From positions 12,857,925-12,921,924 of the forward strand of contig NC_068339.1 in assembly GCF_014633365.1 (NCBI RefSeq): a DNA stretch of 64,000 bases, written 5' to 3'. Shown here in pieces: positions 1 through 13,800 of this stretch. The position numbers were made by a program, and so were the translations under genes. Position 1 is the first letter of the stretch. The number at the start of each line of letters is the position of its first letter. Below the pieces are notes generated by a model, which did no database searches, had not been told where the DNA came from, and saw nothing but the letters and a program-made list of their open reading frames with translations. This DNA is from Diospyros lotus (taxonomy: Eukaryota; Streptophyta; Magnoliopsida; Ericales; Ebenaceae).

Positions 1-1453
1 GAGGTTCCAGGCTTCCTGCTCACTGATCCAAATGATCTCCTCCCTCAGGTCTCACACATCCTTCCAGCTTGTTGGTCCATCCAAATAGTTTCTCCAGCTG
101 TGAACTGCTCTCCAGCTTTAATCCCCAGCTATCCGAATACTCTTCTTACTTCTCTTTAGCTCCTAAACAATCCAAGTATCTCTGAGGCCTTCTCTTCTCT
201 CTTATTCACACTGGAATATCTCTGCTGCTTTCTTGATTTTTATTTTGTTCCTGTGTTCCTTTCTGCTGTATATCAGAATGTGTATCAGTGAAATGTAGGT
301 TGCAAACAGTAACCCAGATGGGACACATATAGATATAGGTCCAGAGAGATTGCTATGGATTTTAGTAGAGAGAGGGAAGACTTGGCCATACTCAAAGCAG
401 ACAACCCAAAACCCTGACTGTCACTGACAATCGTTTCTTCACTCTTTGAAAACCTAGGCTTTTATGAGTAGAGTGCGATAGTCAACAGGTGACTGTGGGA
501 AGATGACAGATGGAAGAGAAGTTGCAATAGTAAGAAGATGAGACAAAAGAAAGAAGAGAACTTGCAATAGTCCAGAAGTCATATTTACTATGAGTTGTAA
601 CATCTCCAACTGAAGTTGCAGTCAGGTATTGTACATTAGATTGAAGTTGCAAGTGAAGACTCATTTTCCAATTGAGACTTATAGCAAAAATGACTTAATT
701 GCAGTCTGACTGCAACTTCAATCAAAGTCTCACTAAATTACTGCAACTTTAGTTAACCCCCTTCCTCTCTTCCCATTTTTCTTTCACACGTATCTGATGT
801 CTCCATGGAAACCTAAAAATTACTGTTGCAAGGTCGAAGACTTCATAAAGTACATGGATTGTGAGAACTTAAAAACTCTCTGGATTTGGTAAAAATGTAA
901 AAGAAATGTACACATGCATGGTAAAAGACCTCAAATCGAAATGTGTACGTGTGTGGGGTGAAAATATGTATTATTATTATTATTTTTATATGCTGGACTA
1001 TTTCTTGCATGTTAGTCACTTCGGATTATGATTCATGATTTTTGAAGTTACAGAAAGAAAAAGTGAACGGTGTTAAAATTTAATAGAGAAAATAATGGAT
1101 ATGTGCTAATTTCGGATGGACAAAAAGCCTTTAGAATAGCTAAATTGCCTTAACTATTTGTTCAATTGAGAAGGACTACCAATTTACCAAAAACTATTAA
1201 ACTAAACTTCCTACAAAATTTACCTACGGCATAAAAAACATTAAACTACACTATTCCAAAATTTGGAATTACCAACTTACAGAGGTTAAAATCATTTCAA
1301 TAACAAGTAAATTAAAGATGACTTCCTTACTACAACATATCAAGCCTTAACCCACTCTTCTCATAGTTGGTGTAGACTACATCAATAGTATAGCTTGCTA
1401 ATCATTATCTTTGGCCATATCTTTTGTAAGGCCCTTACAGCTCATACCATACA
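1..1453. other. AT-rich non-coding stretch, probably intron of the SPOC gene
   Basis: No exon, RNA gene or recognisable transposon was seen on either strand. The short open frames here have no protein-like composition. Because the SPOC gene downstream starts mid-domain, this stretch probably lies in one of its introns, or upstream of unrelated debris. This placement is inference. Confidence 0.4.
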
Positions 1454-1456
1454 TAA

Positions 1457-2312
1457 CTGCCCATTTGGCATCCATATTAAATATTAATGAGATAAAGTTA
1501 AGGATATGATAAAATAGTGATGGGAGTAATACAAGTCCGATGTTTGGAAAAGAAGGCATACATGAAGTTATAACTATTCTATGTTTGGTATGCTAAATTG
1601 TGAATAAGGTATTACAGGTTATTGATTATCAAATGATCAATTTGTCCATTTGCCCAAATATATTATAATTATAGAAAATATATTTTTAAATTACATAAAA
1701 TATTATTTATATATGTAAATAGAAGTATATTATATTTTATAAATATTTAAAAAATAATAAAAGGAAAACGGGGCAAATCGGAAAGTGGTGGTGAATGATA
1801 TACAAATTGGTGGTGAAAATATGGAAATAAATGGTGGATTGCCTGGAAATCAATGGTGGTCCTGGTGGATGATTTGTCTTGGACAATCTATAGTCAGCAA
1901 AGAAGAAGAAATTAGAAAGATGGTATGGGAAACGACACGGTTTGGAAGAAGAAATAAAAAAAAAAATGATCAGGAAATCTACATGATTTGGAAATTGAAG
2001 AAGTAGAAACTAGATTTGAAAGATTGTAGAAGAAGGTGGTGGTGGTAATTGGAACTATTGATGGGGAAAAGGGAGGGACAATGGAAATGATGGGATGGAG
2101 AGGGAGAAGATAGAGATGGCTTATATATCAAGGGGCAAACTAGTCAAGATCATGCACAAACTTAGTCCTACTGGCCCCGGATTTAATACCAAGGCACTAG
2201 TGGGTTTATTTTATCCTACCAGGTGGTATTACCACCCGACCTTTTTCATCGAACAGGATATTACCCATTCAGGTGGTATTACTACCAATTAATCTACCTA
2301 CCAAATGGGCTG
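1457..2312. mobile_element. Harbinger-like non-autonomous element (MITE)
   Basis: The ends are inverted: left CTGCCCATTTGGC and, read from the right end, CAGCCCATTTGGT. Each is flanked by the trinucleotide TAA (1454-1456 and 2313-2315), which is the target-site size of PIF/Harbinger elements. There is no transposase frame, so it is a non-autonomous derivative of 856 bp. The short TIR makes the class assignment tentative. Confidence 0.5.
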
Positions 2313-2523
2313 TAAAATTTCTCACCAAGACTATATCTCTTTTGTTAAAAACTTATCTCATTCCATCCACTTTCCTTGCAGGCGCCTTTATTGGTCTTCT
2401 CTCATAGGAGCCTCTAAAGATTACTTCCTTGATTAAAAGAGTAATGTTTCTTGTTAAAAAAAATTAATTAAGATTACATGCATATGTCTAATACATTTAT
2501 AAGTTTTAATTATTTAATTCCAT

Positions 2524-2690
2524 GTGAGGGCAAGCATGATAACAACGATAGGTTATTCCTTTATGATTGGAAGGCCATGGGTTCAAGTTGTAGAAATAAC
2601 CTCTTTGTAAAGCAAGGGTAAAGTTGCATAGAAAAACAACTCTTCTCTTGTAAAGTGGGGTACCTCATGCACTAGAAATACCATTTTCCC
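2524..2690 (+). mobile_element. Au-like tRNA-derived SINE remnant
   Basis: The segment contains a B-box-like GGGTTCAAGT near 2580, followed by the order typical of plant Au SINEs: an AAATAACCTCTTTG-like block, GCAAGGGTAAAGTTGC, then a GGGGTACCTCATGCACTAG-like 3' block. It is diverged and has no clear target-site duplication. The family assignment rests on recalled consensus features, not on an alignment. Confidence 0.65.
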
Positions 2691-3160
2691 CCAATTTTAT
2701 GTGCTTTTAAAGTTAATATGGAAACTTAAGAGATATTACGAACAATCACCAAAATTAGAACCTCTTGTCGCTGTTGTTCATTCATGACCATCAACTACAA
2801 GAAAGATGAAAATTTTTATGAAGGGGTCATATTGTGTCGGGCATGAACATTGATTCAATAATTACAAATATGTTTTGAACACTCGAAGTTATTGGATGAA
2901 GGTGGAGAAACAAGTGTTATGTCGGGCATCTTAGTAATTCTAATGAAGATATGAATTATATGTTCTTTAAACGTTTATGCCCAAACTAAATAAAGAAAAT
3001 ATTGAAAAAATATGAAGAATAGTAAAGCAGTTGAACTAGATAATATTCTTATACCTAAAAGATATTGCAGAAAGTTAGAGAAGAAGAGGGAAAATCAGGG
3101 AGGGAAGAGAAGAAATCTGGTGAAGAAAAAGATGACGAGGAGGATAAGCCAGAACAAAGA

Positions 3161-3189
3161 TGTGTGTGTGTGTGTGTGTGTGTGTGTGG
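3161..3189. repeat. (TG)n microsatellite
   Basis: Uninterrupted TG dinucleotide run of about 14 units. Confidence 0.95.
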
Positions 3190-3615
3190 GATGAGCAGAG
3201 GTGATGCAAAAGAAAAGAAGAGAATGGAGGAGAGAAGGAAGTTACTGAGAAGAGTGAAGGAAGAAAGAAGAGAGGAGAGCTTCAGCTCAACTAAATACTC
3301 AACTTTTTACTCTCCAAACCATATATAGGGCTGATCAAACTCCTAAAACACCTAAACTCATTGAAAACTACTCTTATTTAATATGATAACCTAATCAAAT
3401 TCTATCACACAATCTACTAAATGTCCTAATAAAACTAAAATACATTTATAAAATCAAAAACCTGTAATGGCATAAAAGTTGAATTTTTGTTTGTTATCTT
3501 GAGTCCCAATCATCATGACTTCATCAACAATTTGATGTGGGACAGCCAATAAACTGGTTGAAGTTTGAAGAAGAATAGAAGAAATAGGGAGGGGAGATGA
3601 GAAGTGGGGGGGAAG

Positions 3616-3617
<2 letters not shown>

Positions 3618-3670
<53 letters not shown>
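3618..3670. repeat. (AG)n microsatellite
   Basis: Uninterrupted AG run of about 26 units following a poly-G patch. Confidence 0.95.
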
Positions 3671-3675
<5 letters not shown>

Positions 3676-5392
3676 GCAATCTTATTCAAATTATACAAAA
3701 TTAATTTCCAGATTACATCCTAAAGCCTATTTATAGGTTGAGCTTCAATGATAAATCGTCAACTCCTCCTCCTTATCATCAACTACACCTTATCCTAACC
3801 AAGTTATGGTTAGGTGCATGATATTTATAATGTCACCTGCCTTTTAAAAGTCACATTGACAATACAAACCTAAGAAAAAGAACAATGTGGTAAAATTTTA
3901 CACTAGACACCTTCCTGATGCAACCATTTGGTGAGGGAATGATAGGATAAAAGTTCCAATGCCATATTTGTATGAAAAAGTTTCATGAGATGCAATGAAT
4001 GGAGATAATTGATATGGTTGTGTTTCATCACAAAGTTGATATTGTGAAACCAACCTATACAATATGAAAACATGATTGATTAAAAGAAAAATGCTCTACT
4101 TAAAATTATTCAAATAAATAAATATAACCTGATTTCTAAATTCCAAAATTTAAATTAAACCTAAATCCTAATATCAGAATTAAAATATAATAATTCCAAT
4201 TTCTCAACAACCCCTAGTGGCAGATTAAGACAGTATAGGAAGTTTCACCTTAAATCTTTCAATGCTGGAACTCTTCCATCCAAAACCCGCTTAGCTCCAT
4301 CTATGCAAAAATTTCCTGTATTACTGGATACTTGAAGCACCTGACAAATCCACCTTTTAATCCTTTAGCTCCCTTCTATATTTCGGATAAAGGCAATCAT
4401 GTTAATTTTGTCAGATATTCTCCCACCTTTGCTTCCTATCCACTGTAGTAGTAGCAGTAGGAAGAGATTCTTCCTGCCTCTCCTTCCCACAGGACAAGTT
4501 GGTCAAAAGGAGATCCTTCTCATTGTTTCCAACCATAAACCAAGTTGTCTGTAGGGCCTTAACCTCTCGTTTTCCAATACTCTTTTATATGCCTTTCTCA
4601 TTAGATAAAGAAAAATTTCCGTGGAAGACCAATTCCCCACGTTTAAATTAGCAAAGCTCCTGTAAATACCTCAATCCTCTAAACACCCAATCGACGGCCT
4701 GTTCTGGGCAAATGAACTGTCCTGATAGAACTATGCTGAGAGTATTATTAGCTGCTGTTTTAGATATAATTCCAGTTCATGATTCACCAAGTATAAGAGT
4801 TAAGGTTCTTAAGGTTTAATTTCAATAAATTGATCGAGACATTTTGTTGGAAGGAACATAATTGTTGAACCAGACCTGCAGGAAAGCATATTATGCTTTG
4901 AAGTTGGGCCAGAGACATTAGAGCTCTTTATTTTTATTCTGTGCCACAGAGCTATAGGTTCTTGTGAGATCATTTTTTGTGTCCAAATAATGATGCAACC
5001 ATGATGGTGCTTAGAAAGTCAGACCAAAGAGACCACCAGATGAACAATTTCTTGCCCTTTTTGATTTGGACGTTGGTGAAGGAAAAAACAAGATAACCAA
5101 AATGAAAAATATGTAAGCTAATAATAGGAATTTTTTTATACCAGCTTGTTTTATTGAGCAAGCAATGAATTAGGAGGTTAGACTGCTCAGTTTGGGATGT
5201 TTGAAATCGGATGACACATTTTCTGTTGCCTGATGCTAGACCTGGGTGCTTTACTACTAAACGCCATACCTTTAAGAATGTATATGAGAGATTAAATGTG
5301 TTGAATATGCAATATGTTAAGGAATAATTATCCGTACATCTTAGTTCTTTGCTTTGAGGGTGATTGCTAATGGAGTAATCCATTTTTCTCAG

Positions 5393-6900
5393 GTTATCTC
5401 TCTTTGCTGGAAGGAAGGATCTTCAGGAACTGGACTCAAGGGCATGAAAGAGGTGTGTTTAAATTAATCCATTTTATCTGCTTGTATATCATCCCTTTCA
5501 TGCTAACAGGGGCAAAGTAATTAATAATTGTTTGTTCTCATTATCAGGTTGCAAAAGGATACCAGAAAGGGGGGAGAGTTGGGTTTGCTCAGCTCTCACC
5601 AGGTATTGATCTTTACGTCTGTCCTCGTAGTGATGCCATAATCACAATCCTTGCGAAATATGGTTTCTTCAAGGGCATGGCAGCTGTTGAAGACAACCAG
5701 GATTCTATGATAGGTTGTGTAGTGTGGCGGAGAAATCGAACATCTTTGAATTCTGTTGCAAAGAAACCAGAGAGTAAGGGTAACTCTTTACCAGTGCAGC
5801 TTCTAAACTCGCCTACTTACTCTCCAGTTAAACTAGAAGAACTTGTGTTTACACAACCAGCTCAAGAATCTCTTCTGCCATCGGCATCATCTACCTCAAC
5901 CATTGAGGGTGCAGGGAAAAGTGGTAGTGAAGCTAAAAGTATTACCTCTACCGAACCCCTGATTAAAGTCATTAAGAGGGAAAAGAATTTCTCAGATGCC
6001 GATTCCTTGCCTGCTGCTTCAGGTCCAAGTGATCCCACTTCAGCTCCAGCAGGACTTCATAGACCTTCAGGCTCCAACTCTACCTTCCCTCAGGCAGCAG
6101 AAAGATACTTATTGGAAGTTCAAGCTCATCCAGGGTTCTACTCAGTACCAGAGCAACCTAAAGCAAGTAGGGAGCTCAAGGAACCTAAGCCTTTCTCATC
6201 TAATATACGAAAAGAACACAAGCATTGCTCAGAGGATGATGATCTTCCTGAATTTGACTTCAATGCTGCTCGTGGAGTTTCTCATGCTAATATGAGCAAG
6301 CCTTCGGATACTGTGCTGGCGGTGGACAAGAGAATCCCACCTAAAGGAATTCTGAAGATGCATGGGTCAGATCTGCCGAAAATGTCTAATGTGCAGGCAA
6401 TGTCTGTTTCCAGTCAAAGATCTAATGGGTCAGATCAGTTTATGCTTCCCAGGTTTCCTTTCAACACCAAGGAAGGAATGCCTCCAATGAAACTGGTTGG
6501 TGCACATGAATCTGGAATTCCAGTTTTCCCCCGTGTGGAAGAGAGACCGAGCATACAACACAAACTCCCAACTAGTCTGGTTGGTAGTGCTGTTGCAAAA
6601 CCCAGGAATCTCTTTGATGATGGCGATGACATGCCTGAGTGGCGTCCCCCATGGTTCCAGAAGCAACCATTGGCTGAAACTAGGCAATCAACAACTGCCC
6701 GCCCCCCTGAACTTCCCAACTCAATTCTCCAAAACACAGCCCGCGGCTCCTCATGGCCTGTAATCCCTCCTGCATCTGCAGCCGCTACCCGCCCCACATT
6801 CTATTCCCAGCCTTCCCCTCCTGCATTCCATTGCCCGACAGCTCGGCCGCCAGGAGGGGGTCCAAACTCTTCAATGGGGTTTAACCCGACTTGGTTTTAG
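5393..6900 (+). CDS. SPOC-domain protein (TFIIS/PHD-SPOC family), 3' end
   Basis: Two 3'-terminal exons are visible. Exon 5393-5452 (20 codons) lies between a TTTTTCTCAG acceptor and a GAG|GTGTGT donor. Exon 5548-6900 follows a TTATCAG acceptor and ends in TAG. The splice joins in phase and gives 470 residues. The start, VISLCWKEGSSGTGL then KGYQKGGRVGFAQLSPG, is the second half of a SPOC domain, ending near CVVWRRNR. The rest is a low-complexity Ser/Pro-rich tail with acidic DDDLPEFDFN and DDMPEWRPPWF motifs. In plants this architecture belongs to nuclear proteins with PHD and/or TFIIS-central domains linked to RNA polymerase II elongation and chromatin; those domains would be upstream and are not in the window. 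The ATG at 5677 is internal, not a start. The gene is convergent with the BSD gene. Confidence 0.9.
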
Positions 6901-7869
6901 GGCATCTACCCCAGCTCCAATGGTAATCGAGAGGTTGGAGGCCCCGATAATGAAACAACAGTACAGAGATACAGTTTCTCCTAGACCTTCAACTTGTAGA
7001 TCAACTGCTTCCTGGAAATCTCCAATTCCCCCATCATAATATATGGTTGTTAATAGTTCTCTATTAGGTGAAACTCGTTGCTTTCATCGTTCAGCTTGCT
7101 GGTGACAATTTTCTTATTTCTAGTGCCATGTAATCCAGTGGTTCTCAGCTTGATGCCAAAGATGAGACATTAAACTGTCAAAACTCCAGATTTTCTTCAT
7201 CCGTCTCCCTCAAATTCATAAAACTATCAAACTCCAGATGATTTTCTTCATCCATCTCCCTCAAATTCATAATAACTATCAAACTCCAGATTTTCTTCAT
7301 CCATCTCGCTCAAATTCTTTCTCCAATTGCTTAACCTTGAAAAGACGCATTTTTTTGGGCTTTGGCCATTTTTCGGGTCTTGGCAAGTTTGGGATACATC
7401 CAATCAATCATAGCCTTCTCTGGTGTTTGGTTGGCATGGGATTAAAGATGATGTAAGATGATTACCTGAGTCACCATCACCGAAGCATGTTAATTACTAG
7501 CCCCCGGGAGCGCAATGGATAATAAGTCACCGTTCACACATCATTTCGTGGAATATATACATCAATTCATGCTTAAAAAAATATACCTTAGTAACTGAGA
7601 AGACAAAAGGAAAGAAAGTGCTTGAAGTTACAATCTGAAACAACTTCAGCGCTTTATGAACATTGGGAATTGAATGTACAAACCCCGAAACTAAGAACAA
7701 TAAAACCAAAAAAAAAAAAAAAGATATTGACACACCTAATCCGACATGAAAAGGTAGTTTTGAAGCATATTCATCCTAATTATTTCAGCAGAGCTTATTT
7801 GCAGAGAGGGTTGGAAACATGGAATTTTCAGGAAAAGCATAATTGGAGGTCGACACTTAATTCAAACAG
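6901..7869. other. Convergent intergenic region / 3' UTRs
   Basis: This 969-bp gap lies between the stop codons of the SPOC gene (plus) and the BSD gene (minus), so both 3' UTRs fall here. It holds a three-copy tandem repeat at 7172-7318. No coding sequence was seen. Confidence 0.7.
7172..7318. repeat. Three-copy ~50-bp tandem repeat
   Basis: Three imperfect copies of a unit containing ACTCCAGATTTTCTTCATCC, the middle copy carrying a small insertion. It sits about 270 bp after the SPOC stop codon, probably in its 3' UTR or just beyond. Confidence 0.85.
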
Positions 7870-10800
7870 CTACCAGATGGTCAAATCGACTTCGTCAATA
7901 GTGAGCCAATCAAATGAATCTTCTCCTTCTGAGTCCTTTTCTTGAGGAGTTGATCCTGCCTTCTGCTCAGCACCCTGAGTTCCGGAACTAGCTTGGAGTC
8001 GAACCCATTCATTTGATCCAGTGGGTGAAACGGGTTTAAGCCTTGATAATCCGCCAAAAAGATCGTAGTCGTCGTCCTCCAGGTGGCTGAATGAGACATC
8101 CTCACCACTTTCAGGCGGTTTCTGGACCTCTATAGAGGAGGCGCATCCATCATCTTCCTCTTCTGGTGACTGCTCAGTTTTCTCCTGGTCACTTTTCACC
8201 CTTTGTTCTGCATTTACAGATGCTGCCAGAACTTTTCCTTGAGATGAGTCGCTTACTTCCACATTATTGGCGGACAAGTTAACGGCATGTGAGTTTTCAG
8301 AAGTCTCCACTGATGCATTCCTCTTGTTTTGCAACTTCTGCAACAAGATCTCTCTCACTTCAACAATCTGCAGGGTCAAAGTTTTCATTAACCATGTGTC
8401 AAGGGCAAAACTGTTGAATAGCACCAAACCTATGTATATGTCAAACAGATTTTGTATCAAACAAGAAAATAGTTTTCATTTCAGCCCAAAAAAGAAAATC
8501 GTTTTCATTGAAAATCAGCTCAAATTTTTTCTTGAGCACATAAAGCAGATTCCTAATAGAATCCTGGGATCTTATGTGGGATCAGAACCATCTCTACTCT
8601 GCTTGTTCATTTACCATTTAGTCCTTTCGGAGTCCCAAGCATAATTTTTCCCATTCTCAGTGGAAAGGTTTCATATCTGAAAAATAAGTGAATGCACTGG
8701 AACTCTATATTTACCCAAAGAAGAGTTTTTGCCCTAGTTTTTAAGTAAGATGCAAGGCAATAAATACTTGGATATCTGAAAGACTTAAAAAACTGACTCA
8801 ATGTGAATCTTTCTTAAATAATATATGGTTAACATGTTTATTGATATGATTCAGTAAAATATTTGGGTTGTACTAGGTTCAACCATTTTTTTTTTCTTTT
8901 CTTGATAAATATATTATGCTAACAAGAATCTATTGCATGTAAAGGAAGCTTTGCCTTGGGAGTTGATAGAATCTTGGCATCATGTTCTTGCAGTCCTGGG
9001 AGCAGCAAAACAAAATATATCATCCAAAAGTTTTTTTCACTCAAGAAACTGCAAATTTTATGCCTCAAAGCTTCAAGACTTGGGACCAGATGTTCAGCAG
9101 TTGAAGCATGCACTTTCTGTGCATCAGACATTTCAAAACCTGCAAGAACAAACCAGCATTTAAAAGCTAAATGATGCAGCATTATAGACCATAATCTGTT
9201 TCGTTTATGGACAAAAGAAGATCAAAGAGGGAGTGAAAACTACAATCTTTAAGTCGTCTACTATCAAAAACTTGCAAATTTTTTTCAGTTCATACAAAGA
9301 AAGTGCCAGAGTTTCGTGCTTCCAAGCTGCATGTCATCATTTTTTAGTGTCCTTTGACCTGGTAGTTTTCAGCTAAACACAACACCAGGTCCCATCAAAC
9401 AATATTTAACAAACTAGGGTTTACCTCCTCCACTGAGCTTAAATCGTTATTTCACCAGGTCCCATCCTGAGTGCCACAAATCAGCCCCCTTCAAACTCCA
9501 TTGATTTTTCTCACAAGTTGTGAAGCATTAGAATACGTGAATCACCTGGGGATGCCGAGAAAAAATAAATAAATTTACCTGGGGATCTTAGTGCAGTTAA
9601 ACAGAAGGGACAGATCGCATGGCTCTCCACTTGACAGAAGTCATGGCCCTCTTGTTGTGGACTACTGTCATTCTTGACAGATCCCATGGCTCTCTACTTG
9701 ACAGAAGGTATGGCCCTCTTGTTGTGGACTACTGTCATTCTTTCCTTTTCTTTTTAGTTCTGGCAAGTACAATTAGTATGACAAAAGCAAGGCTTCTAGG
9801 GGAACCCTTTCCAAGAGCAGATCACCATCTCTTGTTTGTGTTTTTAAGTGTAAATCTCATTAGATTGAAAAATGGGATCCATATACATCAAATGCAGATC
9901 AGATGCCAATATGCACCCAAGTACCCAAATATCAAATTCACCTATTCCCCAAGTTGGTGTTACAATGAATTCTTATAAAACAGTGAAGCACCTATGTTGG
10001 ACAAAACACTTGGAAGAAACTGTGGAGTGTGAGTAGAAGAATTATTTTTATAAAACAAAATATTTAGAACTCTCAACAGTGCATTAAAAATTCCATCCCA
10101 GTCTGTAAAAACATTTTACCTAAAATAAATAAAAATAATTTACAAATTAATAAATTTTAAAATGTAACCATATCCTTAAATCCTTGGACATGAGAATTGG
10201 ATTAGTCTTAAACTACATAAACCTGAGTCCATTAAATATTGCCCCAAGTTATAGGATCAGGAACTTTTATCAAACTGCTCCAAACTTGGAAACGAGGATC
10301 CAACACATGAACACTCAGAAACAGTACTCAACTAGAACAACACATACTCATAGAGGAGGAGATGCAGGGTGGGAACCAAGTAGATAAACCAACACAAAAC
10401 TAGCAGCTCGTGTGCCAAGATTTTAGTGGATGTCACTCCAAGCTTATTACATATGATCCTGCTTCTTATTTTGTCTTTTCTTGAATGGTCACACATTTGC
10501 TGTAGCATTCTCTAATGGTCATCATAATAGAGCTTGAGGGGCACCTATTGAAGATAAGATGCAGAGCCATGATTAATATGGTTTGAACATGTAAAGAAGA
10601 CTAATAGATGTACTTGTAAGACTAGTGGATGAAATGGAGAAGTTTGTAGCAAAAAAGGGATAGACCAAAGAGAACTTGGAGGGAAATCCTTAAACATGAC
10701 ATAGGATATAATGGGCTTATAGAGGTCATGGATAGAAATGGCTAGAGGCCTATAATTCATGTAACTGGCCCCACCTAGTGGGATTAAGTCTTGTGGCCGT

Positions 10801-13800
10801 GGTATTGTAGCACATGATGAACATTAGTTTAACACACTCTAAGGAACAACTCAAACAAGTAGCCAATGGATATATTTCTCAAATGAGGATAGTGTTCATT
10901 GCCTTCATAAATACCATGTGTCATCCACTTGATAGGGTTTAGGAGGGAAAAAAATTACTATGCCATTGATTGGGATTGTTCTTCATTCGATTATAATGTA
11001 GCCGTTGATTGGGATTGTTCTTCATCGAATTATAATGGGGCCTACAGTGAATGGAACCCTAAATATCTAATTTATTCTTGGATAGCAGTTTCACGTCCTC
11101 TAGGGTGCATAATTTTTTTTAAAAAAAATCTTTCTGCCTTCATTGCCAAATCATTTGACCAAGTTGAGGTAATTCCTCCACAGATATCTTCCATTATGGT
11201 CTAAGACAATTGGAAATCAGGAAGCCTAATCCATCACAACCACAACTTTAGATTGTTACAGCAAGAAGATTCTCTTCCCCTCTCAACACTAACACTACAC
11301 CTCACATTATTGTTGATATTAGGACTATCAAACCAGGACCAAACTGAAGAGAATTCTTACACACTCACAGAATTAGAAACCAATTAAGAAAACAGACAAA
11401 ACAGAATGAAAACTGAAATTGCAGAAAGATAAATCAAACCAGCAAAGAGATGAGATTTATCCCAGTTCGGAATGCCTTTGGCAAACCTACATCTAGCAGT
11501 CAACACCCACACAAAGCAGCCTTTTATTCAGATATTATCGACCAGTACACCAAGCTTCTAACCCTCATCCATATCCCCGAGTACATACACTCATTCTCTC
11601 AAGAATACACAAAACTAAATACTAATCACTCAGCCTTTCTTTCCCAAGAATGAAACCAGCACTCGATCATAGATGAAATAGAAACTCTCTCTTGGATTGC
11701 CCCTCGACTGCCTCTCATGCCCTCTTATTTATGGAAAGGGTGGACATCCCAATATAACTAACTACTATTGGGATATTACAATTAGGCCCCCTGAAATACT
11801 AAGTAATTACACTTGGTATTTTAACCCTAATTGATCTAATCTTCCAGCTGATGCATCTCCAATATTTTACTGATCTTCTACCGCACAAACTCTAGACAAA
11901 CACAACAATTATCATAATATAAACACCAACTAGCCACATATCTGCTCCAACAATCAATATATAAGAGGAGCACCATACATTTAAACAAACACTTGTATGA
12001 AATACCTGTGATTAAGAGAATGAAAAAAGAGGTGAGGAGAAGACACATGGGTTGTTTTGATTTAACACACAAGGTTTCTTAATATGCTGTTCTCACAGGA
12101 AAGCCCAATCAATCAAATGACCATGTGTTCTCTTCTGTAGTTAAGAAACTGGAGAACTCGGAGAATTTGTTTGGGTGATCTGGGATGAATTTGAAGATCA
12201 CTTAGATAAAGTTTGTTTGCCTATGGTTTGGTGAAAGTGGGATGTTGAGAGGTTTCTTCTGTTGTACGAGGCTGTACAAGTTTGGCATTGAGGGAAGAGA
12301 CGAGAGCTTGTGGATATGATAGTTTTCTTTCTCTTTATCCATGATTACCTTCTACTAGAGCAAGGGAGGACAAGTGAGCTTGTCATCCATCTAAGAGAGG
12401 AACTTCTTGGATTTGTTTAACCTATTACATTCATCACCCTCTACTTTGGATGTTTGTCTACATGGGACATGTCTATCTAACAAGTAGATTTATGCATGTA
12501 TGCTGCTATTGTTTCTTGCATTATTCAGGGTCTATTGCATGAAAGATATAGTGGCAGCCTCTATAGGTACAGAGCGTCCAATTATTTTTAGATGGGAGTT
12601 CCCCCTGTTTTTTTTTTATCTGGATTAAGGAGGATACCCTTTATCCTCATCTCCTTTTGTGGGGTTTCTAGAGGACCTGTACTTCCATGCTGATATAAAG
12701 GATTTTTGTTTTAGTGTTCCTTTCCTTTCAATACCCCTTTAAGGTGGTTTTCATTATTATAATTGTTAAGGAGAATATTACTTCTAATTATAAAGGATAG
12801 GGGAAGTAGAGAATAGGAGAGTTTATTCAGTTCCATGTTTTGTAGACAGTTTATTTTCAGATTCATACTTAGCTTATGGCATGTCAGTTAGGTTGTAGAA
12901 TAACAGAGAGCAGCATATAACACTCACTGCTCTTGCTGTAAAATTCATTCAATTCAGTCTCTACAGTTTTGATTCCTTCTTTTCATTTCGTTTCAATTTT
13001 CGTTCTCTCTAGCTCTTACAATAATATTACTTTTAAATTAAAATAAAGTATCACTTTCAATGTTTCTAGACCTTTTTAAAATCCAAATATATATTTACAG
13101 TTCTACCTAATTACAAAAACCTCAAAATTGGAATCAGACAGAAAACTCTTTAAAACCACTCTACTTGCCTTGATAACAAAAAGAAAGTAAGTCCTCTGTA
13201 GTCCATCAGATTGCTTTTGCTAGTACAACTAACCTCATATTTTAAAAAATCATGATATTTTCAAATAAATGATGACTTGATCATCAATTCAAAGATTAAA
13301 GTATTCAGGAATATATAGTTATCCTATCCACTAATTGCAGGTCCAACTGAATTTTTAAGCACATTGAACCCCAGTCTGAAAACCATACATTACTTGGGCT
13401 TGTGATTGTTAGACTTCCAGACCAAGTTGGTTTGATAATCTCAGAATAAACAAAGAGCACATCACTACAAGTATATTACAAGGTTGCTTTATCTACAGTT
13501 CTGGAATGCAAGACTTGATATGTTCAAGTTGCTTGATGGATGTTTAAGAGGCCAAACAAACATGACTTTGCTATCTACCTAGTTTGTTTTATAGTTACTT
13601 ATTCCCTTTTTTGAATTTGATGTTGATCATCTTAATGTGTTAACTTTAGGAATCTAGAAGTAGGCTTAAAAACCATACAACCAGACATTGCTTAGTCCAA
13701 GAAATCCAGAAGTAGCCTTTTAGACCAAGTTCTAGAAACATCCTCAAAAGGTAAAGTTAGTTTGTAACCATAATAATACAACATATCTCCACCTATCATA

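Larger units (their letters stand above)
2691..5392. other. Intron-like repeat-rich stretch upstream of SPOC exons
   Basis: No upstream SPOC exon could be recognised, although an exon encoding the first half of the domain must precede 5393. Two segments (about 3200-3420 and 3540-3850) have minus-strand TATA-like sequences (CCTATAAATAGGC type near 3725) and purine tracts reminiscent of LTR promoters. Their ends and target duplications could not be fixed, so they are not called as elements. Confidence 0.4.

Noticed and set aside
3200..3850. One or two LTRs upstream of the SPOC exons
   Set aside because: TATA-like boxes are visible on the minus strand, but the termini and target duplications could not be located.
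4970..5383. 137-codon minus-strand open frame
   Set aside because: No domain-like composition, overlaps the intron and acceptor of the SPOC gene, and has no splice or promoter context.
5677..6900. Open frame starting at ATG 5677 as a complete 407-aa gene
   Set aside because: The conserved frame continues upstream through 5548 to a splice acceptor and joins another SPOC exon, so this Met is internal.
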